Of a stretch of DNA of 64,000 nt, positions 10,225-19,482 are shown one piece after another. The notes under the pieces are model-generated. The model was not told the origin of the DNA and searched no databases. It worked only from the letters and a program-made list of their open reading frames with translations. The first letter of the stretch is position 1; every line of letters begins with the position of its first letter. Made by a program: the position numbers and the translations under genes. This DNA is from Dokdonia sp. PRO95 (GTDB taxonomy: Bacteria > Bacteroidota > Bacteroidia > Flavobacteriales > Flavobacteriaceae), in contig NZ_CM001837.1 in NCBI RefSeq assembly GCF_000355805.1, forward strand, positions 2,540,100 through 2,604,099, read 5' to 3'.

Positions 10225-10435
10225 TGTTTTATAGTCAACTTTACAAGTTTAAGTATTCTGTTGGCTACCCATTTTATGACACTTTTATACTATACAAATA
10301 AATAAAATTGACCTCGAGATATATTTTTAATCTTATTTTTCTAACTTATTCGTAAAATGATTTTTTTCGGTTTTACATATGACTTTCCGCATTATTGTGG
10401 TAGTATTTAATGCAATTATGTGATTTGAGTTCACA

Positions 10436-10449
10436 TTTTTGCGAAAGCG
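10436..10449. repeat. Degenerate palindrome half-site
   Basis: ATTTTTGCGAAAGC keeps the right half (GCGAAAGC) of the dispersed palindrome. It lies 5 bp after the stop of the FMN-binding glutamate-synthase-like gene, the same position used by several intact copies. Confidence 0.4.
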
Positions 10450-10454
10450 TACTT

Positions 10455-12056
10455 TTAATAACGCACGTCTTTCATATCAATTTCGTCTGCAACTTCTGCT
10501 TTGTTATAATTACCTCCTAGATCTGGGCATGCCATGAGGGTAGCGGCTCCTTTAAAGGGTACGGCTACTTTATTGTATCCATACACATCTGCTAGGGTCT
10601 GGGTAAGGTTTTTATCTCCTAGGTTAATATCTACATCGTCCATGGTGAGCTGGCAAGGGTGCTCGTAGCCGCAGGCGCGAGTGATTTCTAGTAGTTCTTT
10701 CTTGAAATTTTTAAAGTAATAGTGTGTGCGCTCTGCTTTATCTGGAATGTCTATGCCGCGTTGTAACCACTTATTTTGAGTCGCAACACCAGAAGGGCAG
10801 GTGTTGTTATGGCACACCTTTGCTTGTATACAACCTACGGCAAGCATAGCTTCACGGGCAACATTGATACAGTCTACACCCATCGCAAAAGCCATGGCGG
10901 CCTTAGCCGGGAAGCCTAACTTTCCTGAGCCTATAAATACCACGCGCTCTGTGAGCTGGTACTCCTTAAAAATCTTATAAATATCTGAAAATCCATACAC
11001 CCAAGGTAGCGCCACATGATCTGCAAAACTTGGTGGGGCGGCACCAGTACCACCTTCACCACCATCAATGGTGATGAAATCTGGTCCTTTACCAGTAGTT
11101 GCCATTATTTTTGCTAGCTCGCGCCACGCATCCAGTTTTCCAATAGCAGCTTTAATTCCTACTGGGAGTCCTGTTTCATGAGCAATACTTTCTACAAAGT
11201 CAACCAATTCTGGTACATTAGAAAATGCTTTATGGTTAGGAGGTGAGAGTACATCTTTACCCACTTCTACACCGCGTATTTCGGCAATTTCCTTTGTGAT
11301 TTTTGATCCTGGGAGTACACCTCCTTTTCCAGGTTTTGCTCCTTGTGAGAGTTTTACTTCTATGGCGCGTACTTGTGGGTTCTCGTTTACAAGTTTTTTC
11401 ATTTTTGGCATAGAGAATCCGCCGTCTTCGGTGCGCACTCCAAAATAACCTGTTCCAAAATGAAACACCACATCACCGCCTTTTTTATGGTAAGGGGAGA
11501 GTCCGCCTTCACCAGTATTGTGATAGGCGTATGCTTTTGCACAACCTCGATTTAAAGATTCTACAGCTTTCGCCGAAAGGCTACCAAAACTCATAGCACT
11601 CACGTTAATAATAGAACTAGGTCTGTAAGGACGCGCCCTTCTACCAGCACCCATAACTTTTGCACATGCAAGGAAGTAAGGGTCTTTTGCATTGGGGTGA
11701 TTTTCTTCTACCTTATATGGCATCATGGCATTATTGATAAAGATATAATGCGACTGATTGATGTCACGGTCGGTACCAAAACCTTCGTAGTTATTTTCAT
11801 TTTTGGCAGAAGCATAAATCCACCCGCGCTCTATACGATTAAAAGGAAGTTCCTCACGGTTATTTGCCACAATATACTGGCGTAATTCTGGACCAATACT
11901 CTCTAGCATATACCTAAAATGCCCCACAACAGGGAAGTTGCGCGTGATGATATGTTTTTTGTTAAAAAATATATCTCGTATAGCGACAATAACAACTACC
12001 AAAATCAACCACATCCACCATGAGATATTACCTAAAAACTCGAGTACTCCTTCCAT
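10455..12056 (-). CDS. FMN-binding glutamate synthase-family protein, membrane-anchored
   Basis: A 533-residue protein made of the GltB-type FMN (Glu_synthase) domain without the amidotransferase or GltD parts. An N-terminal helix (about 9-30, SWWMWLILVVVIVAI) should tether it to the membrane. The FMN barrel shows SAMSFGSLS, IEVKLSQGAKPGKGG, DFITIDGGEGGTGAAP and FIGSGKLGFPAKAA. The 3Fe-4S cysteines follow the C-x5-C-x4-C pattern: C409, C415 and C420 (GCIQAKVCHNNTCPSGVATQ). Such stand-alone proteins are widespread and their reaction is not settled; glutamate synthase activity is not implied. It stands alone. Confidence 0.9.
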   Translation of the reverse strand: MEGVLEFLGNISWWMWLILVVVIVAIRDIFFNKKHIITRNFPVVGHFRYMLESIGPELRQYIVANNREELPFNRIERGWIYASAKNENNYEGFGTDRDINQSHYIFINNAMMPYKVEENHPNAKDPYFLACAKVMGAGRRARPYRPSSIINVSAMSFGSLSAKAVESLNRGCAKAYAYHNTGEGGLSPYHKKGGDVVFHFGTGYFGVRTEDGGFSMPKMKKLVNENPQVRAIEVKLSQGAKPGKGGVLPGSKITKEIAEIRGVEVGKDVLSPPNHKAFSNVPELVDFVESIAHETGLPVGIKAAIGKLDAWRELAKIMATTGKGPDFITIDGGEGGTGAAPPSFADHVALPWVYGFSDIYKIFKEYQLTERVVFIGSGKLGFPAKAAMAFAMGVDCINVAREAMLAVGCIQAKVCHNNTCPSGVATQNKWLQRGIDIPDKAERTHYYFKNFKKELLEITRACGYEHPCQLTMDDVDINLGDKNLTQTLADVYGYNKVAVPFKGAATLMACPDLGGNYNKAEVADEIDMKDVRY

Positions 12057-12162
12057 TTATTCAATTTTTGCACTAAAATACAATTTACTATCTCGTAGTC
12101 TGAAATTTTAATTCAAGTTTATTATTTACTTCTCTGGGGAGGTTTTGGTTGATGGATTATGA

Positions 12163-12923
12163 GTTACATCTCCCTGACTCCCTCTTCAAAGAGGGACACT
12201 GTTGTGGTTTTAAGTTTTTTTGCTGCGCAAAAAAGACTTCTTTAGTTCCCCTCTTGGAAGAGGGGTTAGGGGAGATGTTTTTGAGTTTGAGTAAGCACAC
12301 CTTATTAGTTACATCTCCCTGACTCCCTCTTCAAAGAGGGACACTGTTGTGGTTTAAGTTTTTTTGCTGCGCAAAAAGAACTTCTTTAGTTCCCCTCTTC
12401 CTTGCATCCGACGAGGGAGGAACGACCGAGAGAAATGCATAAGGTTAGGGGAGATGTTTTTGGGTTTGAGTAAGCACATCTTATTAGTTACATCTCCCTG
12501 ACTCCCTCTTCAAAGAGGGACACTGTTGTGTTTTTAAGTTTTTTTGCTGCGCAAAAAGAACTTCTATAGTACCCCTCTTAGAAGAGAGGCTAGGGGAGAT
12601 GTTTTTGGGTTTGAGTGAGCACATATTATTAGTTACATCTCCCTGACTCCCTCTTCAAAGAGGGACAATGTTGTGGGGTTTAAGTTTTTTTGCTTCGCAA
12701 AAAGAACTTCTATAGTTCCCCTTTTCGAAGAGGGGCTAGGGGAAAGGTTTTTGATTTTGAGTGAGCCATTTTTATGCGTTATGAGTTACATCTCCCTGAC
12801 TCCCTCTTCAAAGAGGGACACTGTTGTGTTTTTAAGTTTTTTTTGCTGCGCAAAAAGAACTGTTCAATTCCCCTCTTCGAAGAGGGGTTAGGGGAGATGT
12901 TTTTGAGTTCGAGTAAGTACATC
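12163..12923. repeat. Cluster of five mosaic inverted-repeat units (REP/MITE-like)
   Basis: Five directly repeated units, 12166-12278, 12311-12457, 12490-12602, 12635-12748 and 12788-12900, four of them 113-114 bp, joined by about 32-39 bp spacers (TTTTGAGTTTGAGTAAGCAC then ATTAGTT). Each unit is an imperfect palindrome. ACATCTCCCTGACTCCCTC at one end pairs with GAGGGGTTAGGGGAGATGT at the other. Inside are the self-pairing CTCTTCAAAGAG and a GTTTTTTTGCTGCGCAAAAA hairpin. It fills the 939-bp gap between the glutamate-synthase-like gene and the DUF3810 gene, and no protein in it looks real. There is no transposase, so it is a non-autonomous or purely structural repeat. Confidence 0.9.
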
Positions 12924-12995
12924 AAACCACCCACGCTCTCACAAATCAAATAACTTATCATAAATTTACGGAAGACTATAAAGAGAACATCTTCA

Positions 12996-14093
12996 TTGAA
13001 AAAACATAAAACCTTATTAATTATTGGCTTACTTCTCATCCCGCAGATGGTCTTGGTTCGCTATCTGGCGAGTTATCCGGAGCTGGTGGAAACCTATTAT
13101 AGCAACGGATTGTATCCTATCATTTCAAAGGCGTCTCGTTATGCTTTTGGCTGGTTGCCGTTTTCATTTGGTGATATCATGTATGCGGTGCTTATTGTGC
13201 TCGCTTTGCGCGAAATTGTACTACTCATTAAACACAAGTTTAGAGGATTTAAAACCTTTCTTCTAAAAATACTAGCCATTACTTCGATAGTGTATGGTGC
13301 TTTTAATTTGCTTTGGGGGATGAATTATAATAGGCTTCCCTTGCACGAATCTTTAGGTATCGATAATGAGTACACCACCGAAGAGCTAGTCCAACTTACA
13401 GAGAAGCTAATTACAAATAGCAATAACCTCCACAATCAACTCGCCGAGGATAAAAACAGTCGCGTGGTCTATTGTGGCAATGCAGGGAGTGAAAATGCTT
13501 GTTTGCAAGAAATTTTCAACGGAACGCTTAATGGTTACGAGACGCTTAAAACTCAGTTCCCAAAGCTTAGTTACCCACCCAAGAGTATTAAGAATTCGTT
13601 ATTGCGATACCCTCTGTCTATAATGGGATATAGTGGTTATCTCAATCCTATTACTAATGAGGCGCAAGTTAATGGAATGGTGCCGGCTCATCGCTGGCCA
13701 GTGATTTCCTCTCATGAACAGGCACATCAGCTAGGTTTTGCAAAGGAAAATGAAGCCAACTTTATTGCGGTTATGGCAACACTTAATAACGAGAGTTTAT
13801 ATTTTCAATATTCGGGAAGTATTTTTGCGTTGCGTTATGCGCTCAATGATGTGTACAGCCGTGATAAGGAATTGGGAGAAGAATTGAAAGCACGTCTTAA
13901 TCCAGGTATTTTGGTAAATTATCAAGATTCTCGTGACTTTTGGGACGACATGGATAATCCGCTAGAACCACTGTTTGATATGTTTTACAGCAATTACTTA
14001 AAGGCAAATAATCAGCCTGGTGGATTAAAAAGCTATAGTTATATGGTAGCACTCTTGGTTAACTATGATCAGCGTTTTCCAGATACATTCTGA
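12996..14093 (+). CDS. DUF3810 family membrane protein with an HExxH motif
   Basis: A 365-residue protein with about three N-terminal membrane helices (residues 6-20, about 40-70 and 85-105) and a large C-terminal part. The metallopeptidase-type motif HEQAH occurs near 237 in ISSHEQAHQLGFAKENEANF, with a downstream Glu that could be the third zinc ligand, so a membrane-associated zinc peptidase is plausible but unproven. The start is taken as TTG at 12996, which gives MKKHKTLLIIG; there is no in-frame ATG before residue 18-19. It begins 95 bp after the last mosaic repeat. Confidence 0.8.
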   Translation: MKKHKTLLIIGLLLIPQMVLVRYLASYPELVETYYSNGLYPIISKASRYAFGWLPFSFGDIMYAVLIVLALREIVLLIKHKFRGFKTFLLKILAITSIVYGAFNLLWGMNYNRLPLHESLGIDNEYTTEELVQLTEKLITNSNNLHNQLAEDKNSRVVYCGNAGSENACLQEIFNGTLNGYETLKTQFPKLSYPPKSIKNSLLRYPLSIMGYSGYLNPITNEAQVNGMVPAHRWPVISSHEQAHQLGFAKENEANFIAVMATLNNESLYFQYSGSIFALRYALNDVYSRDKELGEELKARLNPGILVNYQDSRDFWDDMDNPLEPLFDMFYSNYLKANNQPGGLKSYSYMVALLVNYDQRFPDTF

Positions 14094-14175
14094 TGTTAAA
14101 AGTCTCTTAAAAGTTTCCTAAACCTTAATAGAACGTTAACGCGGTGGCTATCTTTAGGATCTAAACTTTCAACCT

Positions 14176-17136
14176 ATGTTCTTTAAAAAATTACTTGTCT
14201 TTGGGCTAGTAAGCTGCTCATTTACGATGTATGGGCAAGATTACTTTCCAGCAAACGCTGGAGTCAAGTCCAAAAACCAAAATTACACGGTGTTCACAAA
14301 CGCCACCATCCACAAAACTCCCACAGAAACCATTAAAAATGGAACACTTGTAGTGCAAGATGGAAAAGTGGTCTCTGTAGGCAAATCTTCATCATACGCT
14401 CAAAATGCTATTGTTGTAGATCTTAATGGTAAACATGTCTATCCATCTTTTGTAGACATCTATACTAATTTTGGTATCGATAAGCCTAAGCGTGCAGGAG
14501 GATCTGGACGTGCTTCACAATATGATAACTCTCGCGAGGGAGCTTACTGGAATGACCATATCTTATCTGAGCAAGATGGCTATCAAGATTTTAAGTACGA
14601 TTCAAAAAAAGCAACCGAATATCTTGAGGCTGGTTTTGGCGTAGTTGCAACACATCAACACGATGGTATTGCACGTGGTACAGGAGCGCTTATCGCACTT
14701 AATAATGATGGAAATACTGCAAACCGCGTGATAGAAGATCGCCTTGGTCAGTATTTCTCATTTGATAAGAGTGTAACCTCACGCCAGTCATACCCATCTT
14801 CTAAAATGGGGGCAACAGCATTATTACGCCAGTTGCAGCATGATTTAGACTGGTATGAGAAAGGAAATATAGACACTAAGGATCTTTCTTTAGAGGCGCT
14901 TTCGCGAAACAAAGGGCTTCCGCAGTTTTTTGAAGGTGATGGCTTATATGATGATCTTCGTATAGATAAACTAGGTGACCAGTTTGGTATCGACTACGTA
15001 ATTATTGCCGGTGGTGATGAGTATAAACGTATCGGAGAAGTTAAGGCGATGAATCGTAAGATGATTCTCCCACTTAAATTTCCAGATGCCTACGATATGG
15101 AAAATCCATACGCTGCCGAATATGTAGCGCTTTCTGATATGAAACATTGGAATCAAGCACCTACAAACCCTAAAGCATTACAAGATGCAGGAGTAACATT
15201 TGCACTTACTACATTCTCACATAAATCTCCCAAAGATTTTAAAGGCCATTTGATGAAAGCAATCAAATATGGTCTTTCTAAGCAAAGAGCCTTAGAAGCA
15301 CTTACTACAATTCCAGCAACAATGATTGGAAAGAGCGGTGAGCTTGGAGTACTTAAATCAGGTGCGTGGGCAAACTTCATGATTACTTCTGGAGAGGTTT
15401 TTGAAAAAGACACAGAGCTTTATGAGCACTGGATTCAAGGTAACAAAACGGTAATCAAGGATATGAACACAGTTAATATTGACGGTGTTTATACAATGAA
15501 TATTAGTGGAGCTACTTATGAGCTAGAGATTAAAAACGCGTTAGAAAAAGCAAAAGCATCTCTTAAAAAGGGAACAGAAGATGTAAAAAGTGAATTTTCT
15601 TATAAGGATGAATGGGTAACAGTAACGTTCCCTCAAAGCGAAGGAAAATTTGTACGTCTTGTAGCAAGAGCATCTGCAGATGGTCTAAGCGGCAAAGCAA
15701 TTCTTGCAGATGGTTCTGAGAAAAACTTTACTTCTACTAAGAAAGCACTAGCTAAGAGTGGTGATAAAGACGATAAGAAAGAAGAGGATAAACCTCTTAC
15801 GGTAATGCCACTTACCTTTCCTAATATGGCTTTTGGTTTTGAGACAAGACCAACACAGCAAGATATCCTAATCACCAATGCCACTGTGTGGACAAATGAA
15901 GCAGAAGGTATTCTTGAAAACACTGATCTCTTAATAAAAGATGGGAAAATCAGCGCAGTTGGTAAAAACCTTTCTGCTCGCGGAGCTATGGTTGTAGATG
16001 GTACTGGTAAGCATGTTACTTCTGGTATTATAGATGAGCACTCTCACATTGCTGCATTTGCAATCAACGAGTCTGGTCACAACTCTACGGCAGAGGTTCG
16101 CATGAGTGATGTAGTGAACCCAGACGATTCTGATATTTATCGCAATCTTGCTGGTGGAGTTACAGCTATTCAATTATTACACGGATCTGCAAATCCTATT
16201 GGAGGACAGAGTGCAGTAATGAAATTAAAGTGGGGAGCGCCTATCGATGAGATGGTAATTGCAAATAAGAAATTTATCAAATTTGCTTTGGGTGAAAACG
16301 TAAAGCAAGCAAACTGGAATAGCTTCTCAAGATTCCCACAAACGAGAATGGGAGTAGAGCAAGTATTTGTGGACTACTTTACAAGAGCAAAAGAATACGA
16401 AGCAAAGAAAAAGAGCGGTCAGCCATATCGTATGGATGAGGAGATGGAAACTATTGTAGACATCCTTAATATGGATCGTTTAATTTCTTGTCACTCTTAT
16501 GTACAAAGTGAAATAAATATGACCATGAAAGTTGCAGAGCAGTTTGGCTTCCATATCAATACGTTCACACATATACTTGAAGGTTATAAAGTTGCAGATA
16601 AAATGGCCGAACACGGTGTAGGAGGATCAACATTCTCAGACTGGTGGGCTTACAAATATGAGGTGAATGATGCTATTCCTTATAATGCAGCAATCATGCA
16701 TAGAGCAGGAGTAACCGTTGCTATCAACTCTGATGATGGTGAGATGTCAAGACGTCTTAATCAAGAAGCTGCAAAAATTCATAAGTACGGTGGTATTTCT
16801 GAAGAGGATGCATGGAAAATGGTAACTCTTAATCCAGCAAAACTATTACACATGGATGATCGCGCAGGTAGTTTGAAGCCTGGTAAAGATGGAGATGTTG
16901 TGATATGGACAGATCATCCTCTTAGTATTAAAGCGAGAGCAGAGAAAACGATTATTGAAGGAAAAGTATTTTTCGATATGAAAAAAGACGAAGAACTTCG
17001 TAAAACAGTGCAACGTGAGAAAGCACAACTTACTGCAATGATGCTTGCAGAAAAGAATAAAGGCTTACAAACGCAACCTGCCAAAAAGAAAGAAAAACAA
17101 CGTATGCATTGTGATACAGAACAAACACTTTACTAA
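14176..17136 (+). CDS. Secreted tandem amidohydrolase (986 aa), N-terminal half degenerate
   Basis: A signal peptide (about 1-20, ending SCSFTMYGQ) precedes two amidohydrolase-superfamily halves. The C-terminal half (about 560-960) is intact: the metal-binding HxH is in GIIDEHSHIA, followed by CHSY, NTFTHILEG and the late Asp in INSDDGE, so it is probably a metal-dependent imidazolonepropionase/dipeptidase-like hydrolase. In the N-terminal half the same place reads VYPSFVDIYTNFG with no HxH, though the C-terminal part of the fold (TTIPATMIGKSGELGVLKSG) is kept. One base separates it from a second amidohydrolase gene, so they form an operon. A near-copy of the dispersed palindrome (14898-14911) encodes ALSRN. 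Confidence 0.88.
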   Translation: MFFKKLLVFGLVSCSFTMYGQDYFPANAGVKSKNQNYTVFTNATIHKTPTETIKNGTLVVQDGKVVSVGKSSSYAQNAIVVDLNGKHVYPSFVDIYTNFGIDKPKRAGGSGRASQYDNSREGAYWNDHILSEQDGYQDFKYDSKKATEYLEAGFGVVATHQHDGIARGTGALIALNNDGNTANRVIEDRLGQYFSFDKSVTSRQSYPSSKMGATALLRQLQHDLDWYEKGNIDTKDLSLEALSRNKGLPQFFEGDGLYDDLRIDKLGDQFGIDYVIIAGGDEYKRIGEVKAMNRKMILPLKFPDAYDMENPYAAEYVALSDMKHWNQAPTNPKALQDAGVTFALTTFSHKSPKDFKGHLMKAIKYGLSKQRALEALTTIPATMIGKSGELGVLKSGAWANFMITSGEVFEKDTELYEHWIQGNKTVIKDMNTVNIDGVYTMNISGATYELEIKNALEKAKASLKKGTEDVKSEFSYKDEWVTVTFPQSEGKFVRLVARASADGLSGKAILADGSEKNFTSTKKALAKSGDKDDKKEEDKPLTVMPLTFPNMAFGFETRPTQQDILITNATVWTNEAEGILENTDLLIKDGKISAVGKNLSARGAMVVDGTGKHVTSGIIDEHSHIAAFAINESGHNSTAEVRMSDVVNPDDSDIYRNLAGGVTAIQLLHGSANPIGGQSAVMKLKWGAPIDEMVIANKKFIKFALGENVKQANWNSFSRFPQTRMGVEQVFVDYFTRAKEYEAKKKSGQPYRMDEEMETIVDILNMDRLISCHSYVQSEINMTMKVAEQFGFHINTFTHILEGYKVADKMAEHGVGGSTFSDWWAYKYEVNDAIPYNAAIMHRAGVTVAINSDDGEMSRRLNQEAAKIHKYGGISEEDAWKMVTLNPAKLLHMDDRAGSLKPGKDGDVVIWTDHPLSIKARAEKTIIEGKVFFDMKKDEELRKTVQREKAQLTAMMLAEKNKGLQTQPAKKKEKQRMHCDTEQTLY

Positions 17137-17137
17137 G

Positions 17138-18427
17138 ATGAAAACACTACAACAAATAATAGTAGCCGTTGTTTTCCTTTTAGGAGCAACTGCAAGCGCA
17201 CAGCAAACACCTGCAGCAGCACAAACTGCCGCATATACCATTACGGGAGCAACTGCTCACGTAGGTAACGGAACCGTAGTAGAAAATGCCACTATCGTTT
17301 TTGAAAACGGTAAAATAAGCATGATTCAAAGCGGAGGAACAGCCACTAAAGGCGAAGTCATTAATGCTACTGGAAAGCATGTGTATCCTGGTTTTATAGC
17401 TACAAACACCACATTAGGTCTTGTAGAAGCAGCAGCCGTGAGACAATCTAATGATGATGATGAGATAGGAGAATTAATTCCTCATGTGCGTGGTATTATC
17501 GCTTACAATGCAGAATCTAAAGTAGTAGAGAGCATGAGACCAAATGGCGTACTTATGGCGCAAATTCGCCCCGTGGGAGGCACCATCTCTGGATCTTCTT
17601 CTCTCGTACAACTTGATGCTTGGAACTGGGAAGATGCTGCTTACAAAACAGACGAAGGTATCTTTATGGAATGGCCTCGCACGATGCGCCGTGGACGCTG
17701 GTGGTTAGGTGAGGAGCCAGGTTATAAACCAAACAAAAATTATAGTAAAGATGTAAATGAAATCAAAACCTTTTTCAAAAACTCACGAGCTTATGGAAAA
17801 GGGAACACCTCAAAAAACCTTCCTTTTGAAGCGATGCGTGGTGTTTTTGATGGAACTCAAAATGTATATGTCTCTGCAAATGATCAGAAGCAAATACTTG
17901 ATGTGATTGCTTTTGCAAAGGAGATGAATCTCAAAAATGTAGTTCTTGTGGGAGGATACCAGTCTTACAAAGTAACAGCAGAACTTGTAGCTGCAAATAT
18001 GCCAGTAATTTTACAACGTGTACAAGAACTACCTTCTATGGAGGATCATGATTATGACTTACCATATAAGTTACCTAAGCTTCTTACAGACGCTGGTGTT
18101 ACAGTTGCGTTAGGATATGATTCAGAGTATTGGCAAGTACGTAATCTTCCCTTTTATGCGGGACAGGTTACTCAATTTGGTATGAGTGATGAAGATGCAC
18201 TTAAAATGATTACAATGAATCCTGCAAAAATTATGGGAGTTTCAAATAATGTTGGGACACTTGAAGTAGGAAAAGATGCAACCCTTTTCATAAGCGAAGG
18301 AAATGCACTAGACATGAGAGGAAATATCCTTTCGAGAGCATTTATCCAAGGACGTGATATAAGTTTAGAGTCTCACCAGACCAAGCTTGCAAAGCGTTAT
18401 GCAGAGAAGTACGGACAGAAGGAGTAA
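17138..18427 (+). CDS. Secreted amidohydrolase-family protein lacking the HxH motif
   Basis: The true start is ATG at 17138, one base after the preceding stop; it gives a clean signal peptide (MKTLQQIIVAVVFLLGATASA) and 429 residues. The fold ends (TGKHVYPGFIA; KMITMNPAKIMGVSNNVGTLEVGKDATLF) are amidohydrolase. However, the first-strand HxH metal site is replaced by IATNTTLGL and I see no His pair elsewhere. It is therefore similar to the degenerate N-terminal half of its neighbour, and the two may form a complex in which one half is catalytic. That pairing is inference. Upstream in-frame codons to 17045 overlap the previous gene and are not needed. Confidence 0.85.
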   Translation: MKTLQQIIVAVVFLLGATASAQQTPAAAQTAAYTITGATAHVGNGTVVENATIVFENGKISMIQSGGTATKGEVINATGKHVYPGFIATNTTLGLVEAAAVRQSNDDDEIGELIPHVRGIIAYNAESKVVESMRPNGVLMAQIRPVGGTISGSSSLVQLDAWNWEDAAYKTDEGIFMEWPRTMRRGRWWLGEEPGYKPNKNYSKDVNEIKTFFKNSRAYGKGNTSKNLPFEAMRGVFDGTQNVYVSANDQKQILDVIAFAKEMNLKNVVLVGGYQSYKVTAELVAANMPVILQRVQELPSMEDHDYDLPYKLPKLLTDAGVTVALGYDSEYWQVRNLPFYAGQVTQFGMSDEDALKMITMNPAKIMGVSNNVGTLEVGKDATLFISEGNALDMRGNILSRAFIQGRDISLESHQTKLAKRYAEKYGQKE

Positions 18428-18454
18428 TCCTTAATCTTAGTTATATTAATTAGT

Positions 18455-18480
18455 AAAGCCCGAGCAATTGCTCGGGCTTT
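18455..18480. terminator. Bidirectional terminator between the amidohydrolase operon and thrB
   Basis: A 26-nt perfect palindrome from AAAGCCCGAGC to GCTCGGGCTTT, with TGTTTG after it. It lies between converging transcription units. Confidence 0.88.
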
Positions 18481-18503
18481 TGTTTGTAGTAAATTAGTAA
18501 CGG

Positions 18504-19475
18504 CTATTTAATCACTTGACAACCTCCACCAGAAATTCGGCTAGAGTAGCTGTCTACTTGAAGTCCATTACGTTCATAAAGTGCGGTACTTTCAGATAGG
18601 TATTTATCTATGTCCGCTTTCGCGAAAGCGAGACAAAACATACTAGGTCCGCTGCCAGAAATACCAAAGGCTATGCATCCATTCTGTTGAGAAATAGCTT
18701 TAATCTCATCAAAATGCGGAATCAATTGCTTGCGATGTGGCTCTACGAGTACATCTTTAATACTTTCCTTAAATAATTCCTTATCCCATTCATAGAGCGA
18801 GGCAACAAAGCCTGCCAGATGTTGCGATTGTGCAATGGCATCCTTGAGAGGCACGTGCGTGGGTAAAATCTCTCTTGCTTCTTTAGTTTTTATGGTAATA
18901 TGCGGGTGTAAAATCCCAACGTAAACTGTATCCATGGGAGGTAAGGCAATTACCTTAAATGGGTTGTAGCCAGTAACGAGCGTGGTACCTCCATAAATGC
19001 AAGGTGCCACATTATCTGCATGCTCATTACCACTTGCCAGTGCTTCGCCTTTCATGGCGTAGCGCGTGAGTTCAAGATTAGATAATGGCTTTTCTAAAAA
19101 CTGATTGATACCATACACAGCCCCTGCTGCGCTTGCACTGCTGCTGCCTATTCCAGAACCGGAGCGTATTTTTTTATGAATCTCTATTTCAACTCCAAAA
19201 TCTGCATTAATACCTTCTAGCATGGCATTACCCGCGACACCGGCTACATTTTTGTGAGCTTCCATAGGGAGCGTATCACCTGTGATTTCTGTAATCGTTA
19301 CTCCGCGACCTTCGGTTTTTCTAAAAACCATTTCATCACCTATACCTTCGAGTGCAAAGCCTAGCGAATCAAAACCGCAGTTTACATTTGCCACTGTAGC
19401 GGGACAAAATACGCGTATCGCCGTAGGATTAGCAAGGCTTTGTACCGTGGCTTTTTTATTTATTTCTTGAGACAT
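18504..19475 (-). CDS. thrB: Homoserine kinase
   Basis: Phosphorylates homoserine for threonine synthesis. A 323-residue GHMP kinase: FCPATVANVNCGFDSLGFAL near the start, the phosphate-binding RSGSGIGSSSASAAG (about 106-120), and the GHMP C-terminal GISGSGPSMFCLA. It follows thrA by only 7 bp, so it is translated from the same message. thrC does not follow; the next gene converges from the other side. An exact palindrome copy (18616-18629) is read in frame as AFAKAD, just after the GHMP C-terminal motif. Confidence 0.97.
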   Translation of the reverse strand: MSQEINKKATVQSLANPTAIRVFCPATVANVNCGFDSLGFALEGIGDEMVFRKTEGRGVTITEITGDTLPMEAHKNVAGVAGNAMLEGINADFGVEIEIHKKIRSGSGIGSSSASAAGAVYGINQFLEKPLSNLELTRYAMKGEALASGNEHADNVAPCIYGGTTLVTGYNPFKVIALPPMDTVYVGILHPHITIKTKEAREILPTHVPLKDAIAQSQHLAGFVASLYEWDKELFKESIKDVLVEPHRKQLIPHFDEIKAISQQNGCIAFGISGSGPSMFCLAFAKADIDKYLSESTALYERNGLQVDSYSSRISGGGCQVIK

Positions 19476-19482
19476 ATAATTA

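Noticed and set aside
12673-13039. Two reading frames of 72 and 86 codons within the mosaic repeats
   Set aside because: They run through repeat units and share the repeat-encoded peptides (PSSKRG, SFFCCAKRT); low-complexity by-products, not genes.
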